Below are positions 43,557 through 51,703 of a stretch of DNA of 64,000 nt, piece after piece (position 1 is the stretch's first letter; each line of letters begins with the position of its first letter). Made by a program: the position numbers and the translations under genes. The notes under the pieces are model-generated. The model did no database searches and was not told where the DNA came from. It saw only the letters and a program-made list of their open reading frames with translations. The stretch is from an uncultured Alphaproteobacteria bacterium (GTDB lineage Bacteria; Pseudomonadota; Alphaproteobacteria; HIMB59; GCA-002718135): assembly GCA_902615845.1 (NCBI GenBank), contig CACMQS010000001.1, positions 114,055 to 178,054 on the forward strand. Direction: 5' to 3'.

Positions 43557-43623
43557 GTGACACTAATTTTTTATGGATAGAATACATTTACTCACTAAAT
43601 ATATATTGGTAGATTAGTGCCAC
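43557..43623. repeat. Imperfect inverted repeat in the PhyH-HDAC divergent gap
   Basis: GTGACACTAAT (43557-43567) and ATTAGTGCCAC (43613-43623) are inverted repeats with one mismatch, separated by 45 nt of AT-rich sequence. They lie in the divergent promoter region between the PhyH gene and the deacetylase-fold gene. They could be a pair of operator half-sites or a large hairpin; the spacing is unusually long for a dimeric regulator. Coincidence is possible. Confidence 0.3.
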
Positions 43624-43678
43624 ATAATCTATGTACAAATTAATTTAGGCATAAATTGAGTTAAAAAGAGGCAAATTT

Positions 43679-44587
43679 ATGAAAAAAATCAGTTGGGTAA
43701 CACATAAAGATTATGACATTCCTCTACCTGAAAATCATAAATTTACTGCCAGTAAGTTTTCAGATTTGTATAATGAATTAAAAATTTCAGATTTTTATCA
43801 TCGTGCAAACATTCTAAGTCCTCAAAAAGCAAGTGTTGATGAGGTTTCTGTATGCCATGATTTAGATTACGTATTAAAAATTAAAAATGGTACTTTATCC
43901 GATAAAGAAATAAGAAGATTGGGTTTTAAATGGTCAGAAACACTTTCTAATCGTTCCTTTTTAGCAGTTAATGGAACTCTATTATCGTGCAAAGAAGCGA
44001 TTAAGAATGGTATAGCAAATCATTTAGCTGGTGGTACACACCATAGTCATAGAGATTTTGGTTCAGGATATTGTGTTTTTAATGATTTGGCTTATGCGTC
44101 ATTACATTTAATAAGAACGCATCAAGTAAAAAAAATATTAATTTTTGACACTGATGTACATCAAGGTGATGGTACAGCTTCGATCCTTAAGAGTAATGAT
44201 AAAATATTTACATGTTCAATTCATTGTAAAAATAACTTTCCCTTTAGAAAATCAATAAGTGATATGGATGTTGAATTAGATGATAATTTAGAAGATGATG
44301 AGTATTTAGAAATATTAAATCAAACACTTAATAATTGTTTAAAAAATTTTAATCCTGAATTAGTAATTTTTGATACAGGAGTTGATATTCATAAGAATGA
44401 TAAATTAGGAAATTTACAAATAACAACAGAAGGTCTTTTAAAAAGAGATCTTACAGTACTAGAATTTTTTAAAAATAAATCAATTCCTATTGCGACAGTA
44501 ATAGGTGGTGGATATTCAAATGATAAATTAGAATTAGCTAAAAGACATAGTTTAATTTTTAAAGCTACATCAATGGTTTTTAATTAA
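43679..44587 (+). CDS. Histone-deacetylase-fold deacetylase
   Basis: A 302-residue arginase/deacetylase-fold enzyme. The catalytic His pair is H121-H122 (GGTHHSHRDFG), the metal-binding Asp/His are in FDTDVHQGD (D159, H161) and another Asp in DTGVDIHKND, followed by the conserved GGGYSND. Bacterial members deacetylate acetylpolyamines, acetoin-related compounds or acetylated lysine derivatives. Supported by AAGAGG ahead of the ATG. Its last four bases overlap the stop of the convergent gene. Confidence 0.92.
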   Translation: MKKISWVTHKDYDIPLPENHKFTASKFSDLYNELKISDFYHRANILSPQKASVDEVSVCHDLDYVLKIKNGTLSDKEIRRLGFKWSETLSNRSFLAVNGTLLSCKEAIKNGIANHLAGGTHHSHRDFGSGYCVFNDLAYASLHLIRTHQVKKILIFDTDVHQGDGTASILKSNDKIFTCSIHCKNNFPFRKSISDMDVELDDNLEDDEYLEILNQTLNNCLKNFNPELVIFDTGVDIHKNDKLGNLQITTEGLLKRDLTVLEFFKNKSIPIATVIGGGYSNDKLELAKRHSLIFKATSMVFN

Positions 44588-44991
44588 TTACATTTAGTAA
44601 TAACTACTCGTATAGACTTGTCATTATAGAGATATTCAAAACAAAAATTTTTAAACGAATTAAAATGATTATTTATAATTTTTAAATTTTTTTTATTGTA
44701 ATCTAAAAAAATATATTCAAATATAATTTTTTCAACAATATCCTTAGAAAAAATTGGCATTGTAATTATTTCGCCATCATTAAATATTGATTTTAAATAA
44801 AATACATCTGAGTCATTATCTACTTTAGAAAATGAATTCTTTTTTATGAGAAAAAGAACATTTTCGTTCCAATCATTCTTTTGAAGATCAAAAAGTATTT
44901 TTAAATCATCGAGGTTTATTAATTTATTTGAATCTAAGGCGTTAGTATTTAGTGATAAAAAAATAAAACATAAAAAAAGTAATTTTTTCAT
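44584..44991 (-). CDS. Small secreted protein, unknown
   Basis: A 135-residue protein with a signal peptide (about residues 1-18, MKKLLFLCFIFLSLNTNA) and a mixed alpha/beta mature part with two Cys near the C-terminus (FCFEYLYNDKSIRVVITKC), which could form a disulphide. No recognised family. It converges with the deacetylase gene, overlapping it by four bases. Function unknown; export is inferred from the signal sequence. Confidence 0.6.
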   Translation of the reverse strand: MKKLLFLCFIFLSLNTNALDSNKLINLDDLKILFDLQKNDWNENVLFLIKKNSFSKVDNDSDVFYLKSIFNDGEIITMPIFSKDIVEKIIFEYIFLDYNKKNLKIINNHFNSFKNFCFEYLYNDKSIRVVITKCN

Positions 44992-45059
44992 AAATACAAG
45001 TGTGAATTAAAGAACGATACTGATAGATATATTAATAATCTATTTATTTTCAAATATTT

Positions 45060-45914
45060 ATGAAAACAAGAAATAAGGGGCTTATACTATCATTTGTTGG
45101 GGTTTTAATACTTAGCCCTGATAGTTTATTTATTAGATTAGTAAATTTAGATGATTTTAGTTTAATATTTTATAGAAGCGCTCTACCAATTGTTACGATA
45201 TTAATTTTTCTCATTTATACTTACAAAAGATCTTTTCTTAAATCATTTTATCTCATTGGTGTACCAGGGATAATCTATGCTATTCTCTATGCTATAACTC
45301 ATATTTGTTTTGTATATTCAATTCAAAATACTGCTGTAGCTAATACATTAGTTCTAATTGCATCAGCTCCCATTTTTGCTGCATTATTTTCAGTTTTTAT
45401 ACTTAAAGAATTACCTAGTCTTTTTACATGGATAGTGATTTTAATTGCTATGCTTGCAATGATAATAATTGGAATAGGAAGCTTTACAACTACGGGATTA
45501 TATGGAGATATTATGGCTCTAATTGTAGCAATAGGAATGGGTTTTAGTATGGTTCTGGTTAGATTATTTAAAAATAAAGATTTGGTACCTGCATGTTTAT
45601 TAGGATGTTTAATATCAGCTCTTTACGCTCTACCATTTGGAATTAACTTTGATTTAAATAATGATCAAATTTTATTTCTTTTCATAATGTGTTTATTAAT
45701 ACTACCTATTCCATTTATGATTTTAACAATTTCTCCTAAATTTGCTCCAGCACATGAAGTAGCTCTAATATTTTTATTAGAAAGTGTTTTAGGTACTGCT
45801 TGGGTTTGGTTTGTTATAAATGAAATACCTCCTCTAAATACAATTATAGGAGGAGCCCTCCTGCTTGGATCTGTTACAATATTTATTTATCAAACAACTA
45901 GAAAAACTAACTAG
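45060..45914 (+). CDS. EamA/DMT-superfamily exporter
   Basis: A 284-residue ten-helix DMT transporter with two EamA repeats. It lies back-to-tail with another DMT gene, its end overlapping that gene's end by eight bases on the opposite strand. The two are not close copies. Substrate unknown. Confidence 0.9.
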   Translation: MKTRNKGLILSFVGVLILSPDSLFIRLVNLDDFSLIFYRSALPIVTILIFLIYTYKRSFLKSFYLIGVPGIIYAILYAITHICFVYSIQNTAVANTLVLIASAPIFAALFSVFILKELPSLFTWIVILIAMLAMIIIGIGSFTTTGLYGDIMALIVAIGMGFSMVLVRLFKNKDLVPACLLGCLISALYALPFGINFDLNNDQILFLFIMCLLILPIPFMILTISPKFAPAHEVALIFLLESVLGTAWVWFVINEIPPLNTIIGGALLLGSVTIFIYQTTRKTN

Positions 45915-46761
45915 TTTTTTTAATCTCTCTTCTTTCTCTAATAAAAATATAAATACCGCTAAAAACAATCAAAGATAATCCTAAATAAATCCAAATATCA
46001 GGCAAATCACCGAAGAAGGCATATCCAACAAGTATATTTGTGGAGATCTCAAAATAACCCAAAGGTGCTAGTTTAGAAGCTTCTCCAAGTCGTAAAGAAA
46101 GAATTATTAAAAAATGTCCTAAAGTTCCAATTGAAGCTAATGAGATTAGTAATAATAATTGTCTTAAATCTAAATTTATCCAGTAAAAAGGAACAATAAG
46201 AGATATAAAAATACAACCTACGATACCTGTAAAAAGCAAAGTAACAACAGCACTATCTGTAAAAGATAATTTTCGAGTATAAATGATATAAAAAGCATAT
46301 GAAATTCCTGCTGCAATAGCTGAGAAAGATGCGAAATTAATTTCTATAAAACCTGGTCTTATAATGATCATAACACCAAAAAACCCAATCAAAACTGCAG
46401 TCCATCGATGAATTCCAACTTTTTCTTTTAAATAAAAAATTGATAATATTGTCACTATTATTGGAGAGATAAATGCAAGCGTTAAAGCTTCTGCTAAAGT
46501 TATAACAGAAATTGCATAAAAGAAAAAAACGGTAGATAAAAATAAAAAAAAACTTCTAAATAGCTGTACTGAAATTGTTTTAGGAAAACTAATTTCTTTT
46601 CTAAAAAATATAAATACTAGTGGAAAACTGACTAAAAGCATAAAAAAATATCTACCCCAAACAACTTGTATGAAATGTATTTCTGAAGATAGATATTTTG
46701 CAATACCATCCATGAAAGGTAATAACAGCCAACCTGATATATTAAGAATATATGCTAACAT
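45907..46761 (-). CDS. EamA/DMT-superfamily exporter
   Basis: A 284-residue ten-helix DMT transporter, two EamA repeats, with EKVGIHRWTAVLIGFFGVMI typical of repeat junctions (very similar phrases occur in the paralogue at 41693). The gene starts five bases after the stop of the four-CxxC protein gene upstream on the same strand, so these two form an operon. Substrate unknown. Confidence 0.9.
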   Translation of the reverse strand: MLAYILNISGWLLLPFMDGIAKYLSSEIHFIQVVWGRYFFMLLVSFPLVFIFFRKEISFPKTISVQLFRSFFLFLSTVFFFYAISVITLAEALTLAFISPIIVTILSIFYLKEKVGIHRWTAVLIGFFGVMIIIRPGFIEINFASFSAIAAGISYAFYIIYTRKLSFTDSAVVTLLFTGIVGCIFISLIVPFYWINLDLRQLLLLISLASIGTLGHFLIILSLRLGEASKLAPLGYFEISTNILVGYAFFGDLPDIWIYLGLSLIVFSGIYIFIRERREIKKTS

Positions 46762-46766
46762 TAATT

Positions 46767-47168
46767 TTATTTAAAAGATGATGGATCACAAATCTTACAA
46801 ATTAAATCTCCAATTGATTTTTTAGGATTATAAGTTTGATAGAAAATATCTTTTGCAGAAATATTATTTTCAGATAAATTTTTTTCTATTTCCCAATAAT
46901 ACCTAAAACATTTTGAACATTGTGCAGCATTTTCTTTATGTGATGGTTTATATATTTCATTCCAAATTTTGGACATTTCATTTTGCTTATCAGGAGAAAT
47001 ATTTTCTGAAATAATTGATGGAATATCCATAAAACACTTAGCGCATTGTATTTCAGATGTTACATTTTTATATGGTTCATCTTTATAGTTTTTTCCTATA
47101 GTAGTTTTACCAATATATTTATCTGAACTACAATTTGGACAAAAAAAATTGATTTTATTGCTAAGCAT
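46767..47168 (-). CDS. Putative zinc-ribbon protein with four CxxC pairs
   Basis: A 133-residue protein carrying four CxxC motifs: CPNC near residue 10, CAKC near 42, CSKC near 84 and CKIC near 125. Eight cysteines could hold two structural zinc ions or an Fe-S cluster. There is no signal peptide. The middle contains a helical region. It lies directly upstream of a DMT exporter gene. I do not recognise the family; metal binding is inferred from the cysteine pattern. Confidence 0.7.
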   Translation of the reverse strand: MLSNKINFFCPNCSSDKYIGKTTIGKNYKDEPYKNVTSEIQCAKCFMDIPSIISENISPDKQNEMSKIWNEIYKPSHKENAAQCSKCFRYYWEIEKNLSENNISAKDIFYQTYNPKKSIGDLICKICDPSSFK

Positions 47169-47228
47169 TTTATTCTATGAATAAATTTTCATAACATTTA
47201 TAAATAAAGAATAGAATTATTATTTATA

Positions 47229-48104
47229 ATGAACCTATATCTTTCATATCTATTTATCTTTTTTTGGAGTAGTGCTTTTATAAGTGGTCAATTTATTGTG
47301 CAATCAGCAAGCCCTTTTGCAGCACTATGTTTTAGGTTTTGTATTGTAAGTGCATTTTTTTTAATTTTTTCTATTATTTTTAGAGAAAGAATAAGAATAA
47401 ATCGAAATTTAATCTTTCAAGCTATGATTACTGGAATTCTTTTTCATGGATTTTATTTAGGTGGAGTATTTTTTTCTTATTCTATGGGACTTACTGCAAC
47501 ATTATCTGCGTTAATCGTATGCCTTCAACCTATTTTAACAAATATTCTAAGTGGACCTATTTTAAAAGAAAAAGTTACTGTTACGCAATGGATAGGAATA
47601 TTTTTTGGTTTTTTAGGCACTATATTAGTTATAGGTTATGATATTGGAACAGAAATCCCAACAATAGGTGTTATTGCTTCTATTGTTGCACTTTTAGGAG
47701 CAACTTCAGCTACTATTTGGCAAAAAAAATTTACTCATGAAATCAGTCTTTCAGTTAATAATTTTTATCAAGCATTAAGTGCTGGAATATTTTTATTTAT
47801 AATTTCACTTTTTTTTGAAATATCATTTATTAATTTTGATACCCGTTTTATTTTATCAATTTCTTGGCAAATCATTATGGTATCCTTTGGAGCTTACGCA
47901 ATTCTAATGTACTTGATAAAAAATGGAACAGCTTCTAAAACATCAAGTCTCTTCTTTCTAGTACCTCCAACTACAGCTGTAATGGCTTGGTTTGTATTAG
48001 GTGAAAAATTATTATTAATAGATATTATAGGGTTGTTAATTTGTACTTTTGGTGTTTATATAGCAACTCGAACCAATGTGAGTAAAAATGTACATAATTC
48101 TTAA
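47229..48104 (+). CDS. EamA/DMT-superfamily exporter
   Basis: A 291-residue ten-helix DMT protein, two EamA repeats, of the YedA/RhaT-like type judged by the N-terminal IFFWSSAFISGQFIVQSASP (a Trp-Ser-Ser-Ala/Gly pattern common in this subgroup). Its end overlaps the DUF3147 gene by 17 bases, so the two are coupled. Substrate unknown. Confidence 0.9.
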   Translation: MNLYLSYLFIFFWSSAFISGQFIVQSASPFAALCFRFCIVSAFFLIFSIIFRERIRINRNLIFQAMITGILFHGFYLGGVFFSYSMGLTATLSALIVCLQPILTNILSGPILKEKVTVTQWIGIFFGFLGTILVIGYDIGTEIPTIGVIASIVALLGATSATIWQKKFTHEISLSVNNFYQALSAGIFLFIISLFFEISFINFDTRFILSISWQIIMVSFGAYAILMYLIKNGTASKTSSLFFLVPPTTAVMAWFVLGEKLLLIDIIGLLICTFGVYIATRTNVSKNVHNS

Positions 48105-48435
48105 AACACTAATCAGTGCAATTATAATTGTTGCTGTTTCAGAAATAGCTAAAAAATATACTTGGACTGCCGCAATTATTGTTTCTTTGCCATTGACTTC
48201 ACTATTGGCATTTGTTTGGTTGTATTGGGATACAAAAGACTATCAAAAAGTTATAGATCTCTCTTATAGCACAATTGTTATGACTGTACCTTCAATAGTA
48301 TTTTTTATTGTTTTACCAATACTTTTAAAATTCAAACAAAACTTTGTTTTCTCTCTGATAGTTTCAATAATTAGCACTGCAATAGCTTATGCTATTTTTA
48401 TGTTTATAATTAAAAAATTGAATTTTAATTTTTAA
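48088..48435 (+). CDS. DUF3147 membrane protein
   Basis: A 115-residue protein with four hydrophobic helices (about residues 5-22, 27-45, 62-80, 88-110) and the conserved segment AVSEIAKKYTWTAAIIVSLPLTSLLAF characteristic of DUF3147. Function of the family is unknown. The ATG at 48088 lies inside the upstream DMT gene, and co-translation suggests that it may work with that transporter. Confidence 0.85.
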   Translation: MYIILKTLISAIIIVAVSEIAKKYTWTAAIIVSLPLTSLLAFVWLYWDTKDYQKVIDLSYSTIVMTVPSIVFFIVLPILLKFKQNFVFSLIVSIISTAIAYAIFMFIIKKLNFNF

Positions 48436-48610
48436 TTATATTATCTTTATTCATTAAAATTGGCCTTCCATCATGTGCAGTATTTAATGGATAATAATCA
48501 CCATTATATTTAACACATAATGTTAAACCATTTTTTTTTTCTTTACCTAAATTTACCTCTAAATCTACTATTACTAGTTCAGTTTTTTCTAAAACTTTAA
48601 TAATTTTCAT
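48425..48610 (-). CDS. 61-residue hypothetical protein
   Basis: A small protein of beta-rich character (MKIIKVLEKTELVIVDLEVNLGK...) with no recognised family. A good Shine-Dalgarno (AAAGGAT) lies ahead of the ATG at 48610. It overlaps the end of the DUF3147 gene on the opposite strand by 11 bases. It faces away from the TupA-like gene and may share a divergent promoter region with it. Function unknown. Confidence 0.55.
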   Translation of the reverse strand: MKIIKVLEKTELVIVDLEVNLGKEKKNGLTLCVKYNGDYYPLNTAHDGRPILMNKDNIIKN

Positions 48611-48670
48611 AACTATCCTTTCAAAATATATAAATATATTTAGTAAGTACTATAAGATGTATCAAGTTTT

Positions 48671-49465
48671 ATGATTAGAGTTTTACTTATATTTATTTTA
48701 ATATTCTTGATTAAGAATGCTCTAGCTAATGATAAACATATAACCATAGCAAGCACAACTTCTACACACGATACGGGTTTATTAGAATATATTAACAAAG
48801 AATTTGAAAAAGAATATAAAATAAAAGTCAGATCATTATCTCTTGGAACAGGTCAGGCAATTAAAGTTGCAATGGATGGAAATGTTGAAATTTTATTAGT
48901 TCATCATAAAAAATCAGAGCTAGAATTTATGAATAAGGGATATGGCAACCTAAGATATGATTTGATGTATAATGATTTTGTCTTGATAGGACCAAAAAAA
49001 GATAACAAAACATGCTCTTCAATTGAAAATAAAATGATTGAAATAAAAAAATCAAAATTATTATTTGTATCAAGAGGTGATGAGAGTGGAACACACAAAA
49101 AGGAGAAAGAGCTTTGGGAATTATCAAATATAAATATACCATTTAAAGAAAATTGGTATCTCAGTGTTGGTCAGGGAATGGGCTCAACATTATTAATAGC
49201 TAATCAAAAGAATGCGTACACTCTTAGTGATCGTAGCACTTGGATAGCTTTTAATAAAAAAGAAAATCTACAAATTGTCTGTGAAAATTTACCACCATTA
49301 TTTAATCAATATGGGATAATTTTAGTAAGTAATAAGATAAATAATAATTTAAATATTGAAGAGGCTAAAAAATATATTGATTGGATTACATCAGAAGAAG
49401 CAAAAAAATTGATTAATAATTATCAAGTAAATGGAAAACAATTATTTTTCTTTAATCATAATTAG
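48671..49465 (+). CDS. Tungstate/molybdate-type periplasmic binding protein, TupA-like
   Basis: A 264-residue binding protein with signal peptide (cleavage near NALA, residue 19). The mature part begins ITIASTTSTHDTGLLEY, the TTS-type oxyanion-binding loop of TupA-like tungstate receptors. A second anion-contact segment SVGQGMGSTLLIANQ lies near residue 170. No TupB or TupC homologue is in the window, so it must work with transporter subunits encoded elsewhere. Ligand (tungstate versus molybdate or another anion) is inferred from family motif. Confidence 0.85.
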   Translation: MIRVLLIFILIFLIKNALANDKHITIASTTSTHDTGLLEYINKEFEKEYKIKVRSLSLGTGQAIKVAMDGNVEILLVHHKKSELEFMNKGYGNLRYDLMYNDFVLIGPKKDNKTCSSIENKMIEIKKSKLLFVSRGDESGTHKKEKELWELSNINIPFKENWYLSVGQGMGSTLLIANQKNAYTLSDRSTWIAFNKKENLQIVCENLPPLFNQYGIILVSNKINNNLNIEEAKKYIDWITSEEAKKLINNYQVNGKQLFFFNHN

Positions 49466-50253
49466 TTAATTCTACCAAAAAATGTTAATCTTGCATTTTC
49501 TGAAAGCATTGTGCCTTCTTCTTCATTATAATTAAGTGTTACTAATATTCTTGGTTTTTTAGACTCTACTGGTGTTACACGATGCAAATAATTTCTACCA
49601 TAAAATAATATAAGAGTACCGGCATCAACGTCTGCTTTTTGTGGTAAAATTTTTCTATCTAAAATATCTTTAATATATGATTTATTGATATAGTTTTCAG
49701 AAAAATTTCTACCTTTACTAACATATTCAAATTCACCACCTTTATCTGATGATTGTATCATTAAAGTGATAGCAAATGATGCATTATCAAAATGCCATCC
49801 TAGCTGTTGTGATTTTTGATAATAATTATAATTTATGGAAGATAAGGTATCACTGTATGGATAAATATCTTTTAAATTTAAGACACCTTTTAAAAAATTT
49901 TTAAAAATATTAGATTGATATAAAATATTTAATTTTGATTGCTGATTTAACAGATCATGAGGGACACAACCTTTATCACTAACGACCTCTCTATTTAAAG
50001 GATCATTCAAGTCACTTAATTTATCTTGTTTATTAAGTAAGATAGTATGATTTTGAGAACAATAGAAAGCTTGATTTTGTAATCCATGTGCTTCAGTAAT
50101 TAATTCACTTAAGCAGTCATTTGTTAAAAAATCATTTAATATTAGTATAGAATTTTTTTTAATTTCATCATTGCAATATTGTATATATTCATCGCTATCT
50201 ATTGGATGTTTTGACTGATTGACTATATCAATTATGGTATTCATTACTGACAT
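49462..50253 (-). CDS. 2-oxoglutarate/Fe(II) oxygenase
   Basis: A 263-residue cupin-like oxygenase of the HalD/ArpA type. The facial triad is H154 and D156 (LGWHFDNASFA) with H224 (YLHRVTP); R235 binds 2-oxoglutarate. Since Asp is kept at 156, it is predicted to be a hydroxylase rather than a halogenase (where this position is Gly/Ala). Its substrate is unknown, likely a free amino acid-like molecule judged by relatives. It converges with the TupA-like gene by a 4-bp overlap. Confidence 0.82.
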   Translation of the reverse strand: MSVMNTIIDIVNQSKHPIDSDEYIQYCNDEIKKNSILILNDFLTNDCLSELITEAHGLQNQAFYCSQNHTILLNKQDKLSDLNDPLNREVVSDKGCVPHDLLNQQSKLNILYQSNIFKNFLKGVLNLKDIYPYSDTLSSINYNYYQKSQQLGWHFDNASFAITLMIQSSDKGGEFEYVSKGRNFSENYINKSYIKDILDRKILPQKADVDAGTLILFYGRNYLHRVTPVESKKPRILVTLNYNEEEGTMLSENARLTFFGRIN

Positions 50254-50314
50254 AATACTTATATACTAAAGTTGTAGATGTTAAATTTAAAAAATTTATA
50301 TATATTTATTCAAT

Positions 50315-51703
50315 ATGGTTTGGAATTTTCAAGATAGTTATACGAAACTACCTAGTATTTTTTATAGTAAAGTTAATCCTGAAAATTTTAGTAATAAAAA
50401 ATTAGTTTTGTTTAATAGTGATCTTGCAAGGGACTTAGATTTAGATTTTAGTAAATATGATGATGATGAAAAGTGTAATATTCTTTTGGGAAAAAATAAA
50501 TTAAATAAAAATTTCTTTTCTCAAGCTTATGCTGGACATCAATTTGGAAATTTTACAATTTTAGGCGATGGTAGAGCAGTAATTATTGGTGAACACATTA
50601 CTAATAATAAACAAAGGGTAGATATACAGTTAAAAGGATCGGGACAGACACCCTACTCTAGAAATGGAGACGGAAAGGCTGCATTAGGTCCAATGATAAG
50701 GGAATACATATTGAGTGAAGCTATGCATAATCTTGGCATATCATCAACCAGAGCACTAGCTGTTATTACTACAGGTGAAAATGTATTGCGTGATAGATTA
50801 GAGCCTGGTGCAATTTTAATTAGAGTTGCAAAATCGCATATTAGAGTGGGAACTTTTCAATTTGGAAGCCTTTTAAAAAATAGAGAGGAATTTCAAAACT
50901 TTATATCTTATACAATTTCAAGGCTGTATCCTGATATAGATAATAATAATGATAAATATTTAAAATTTTATGAGACAATCTGTGATTTACAAATTAAGTT
51001 AGTCGTAGATTGGATGAGAGTTGGTTTTATTCATGGCGTTATGAATACCGATAATATGTCTTTATCTGGTGAAACTATAGATTATGGTCCAGCAGCATAT
51101 TTGGATGAATATAATCCAAAAAAAGTTTTTAGCTCAATTGATAAAATGGGAAGATATTCTTTTGAAAATCAATCAAAAATAACGTTGTGGAATTTAGCAA
51201 GATTTGCTGAAACTTTTCTTCATTTAATTGATTCAAATGAAAAAACAGCAATTAAAAAAATCGAAGATATATTAAATAAATATAAAAAATTGTTTGATAA
51301 ATCTTGGTTAACAATGATGTCTATGAAATTAAATTTAGATACGAATAATAATAACGATGAAATTGTTAAAGAATTTTTAGATTTGATGCATATTTATAAA
51401 CTTGATTATACAAATACATTTTTAGATTTAGAAAATAATACTCTTGATAAAAAAATTTTTAAAAATTGGGAAGAAAAATATAAAAATAATAAAGTAAGAA
51501 AATTTAAAAATGTTAATCCTCAAATTATACCTAGAAATCATATTATTGAAGAAATAATTAATGAAGTGTACAGTAATAATTACGGTCAATTATATGAATT
51601 CGAAAAATTACTAAAAAATCCTTATAAAAAAATAGAAAATAAAAAATATATTACCCCACCTCTTGAAAGTGAAAAAGTATTTGAAACTTTTTGTGGTACT
51701 TAA
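50315..51703 (+). CDS. selO: SelO (YdiU) protein AMPylase
   Basis: A 462-residue pseudokinase-fold enzyme that transfers AMP to Ser/Thr/Tyr residues and is tied to redox stress. Family segments: YAGHQFGNFTILGDGRAV, QLKGSGQTPYSRNGDGKAA (ATP-binding Lys), ISSTRALAVI, HGVMNTDNMSLSGETIDYGP (metal-binding Asn/Asp). It ends in Phe-Cys-Gly-Thr: Cys occupies the place that is selenocysteine in animal SELO. Slightly shorter than E. coli YdiU. Its stop abuts the convergent M81 peptidase gene. Confidence 0.95.
   Translation: MVWNFQDSYTKLPSIFYSKVNPENFSNKKLVLFNSDLARDLDLDFSKYDDDEKCNILLGKNKLNKNFFSQAYAGHQFGNFTILGDGRAVIIGEHITNNKQRVDIQLKGSGQTPYSRNGDGKAALGPMIREYILSEAMHNLGISSTRALAVITTGENVLRDRLEPGAILIRVAKSHIRVGTFQFGSLLKNREEFQNFISYTISRLYPDIDNNNDKYLKFYETICDLQIKLVVDWMRVGFIHGVMNTDNMSLSGETIDYGPAAYLDEYNPKKVFSSIDKMGRYSFENQSKITLWNLARFAETFLHLIDSNEKTAIKKIEDILNKYKKLFDKSWLTMMSMKLNLDTNNNNDEIVKEFLDLMHIYKLDYTNTFLDLENNTLDKKIFKNWEEKYKNNKVRKFKNVNPQIIPRNHIIEEIINEVYSNNYGQLYEFEKLLKNPYKKIENKKYITPPLESEKVFETFCGT

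Noticed and set aside
45060..46761. The two adjacent EamA genes as a recent inverted duplication.
   Set aside because: The proteins are not close in sequence and no long nucleotide inverted repeat is visible between them.
49462..50253. Possible radical halogenase like HalD/BesD.
   Set aside because: Halogenases replace the facial-triad Asp with Gly or Ala; here D156 is retained (HFD), so a hydroxylase is more likely.
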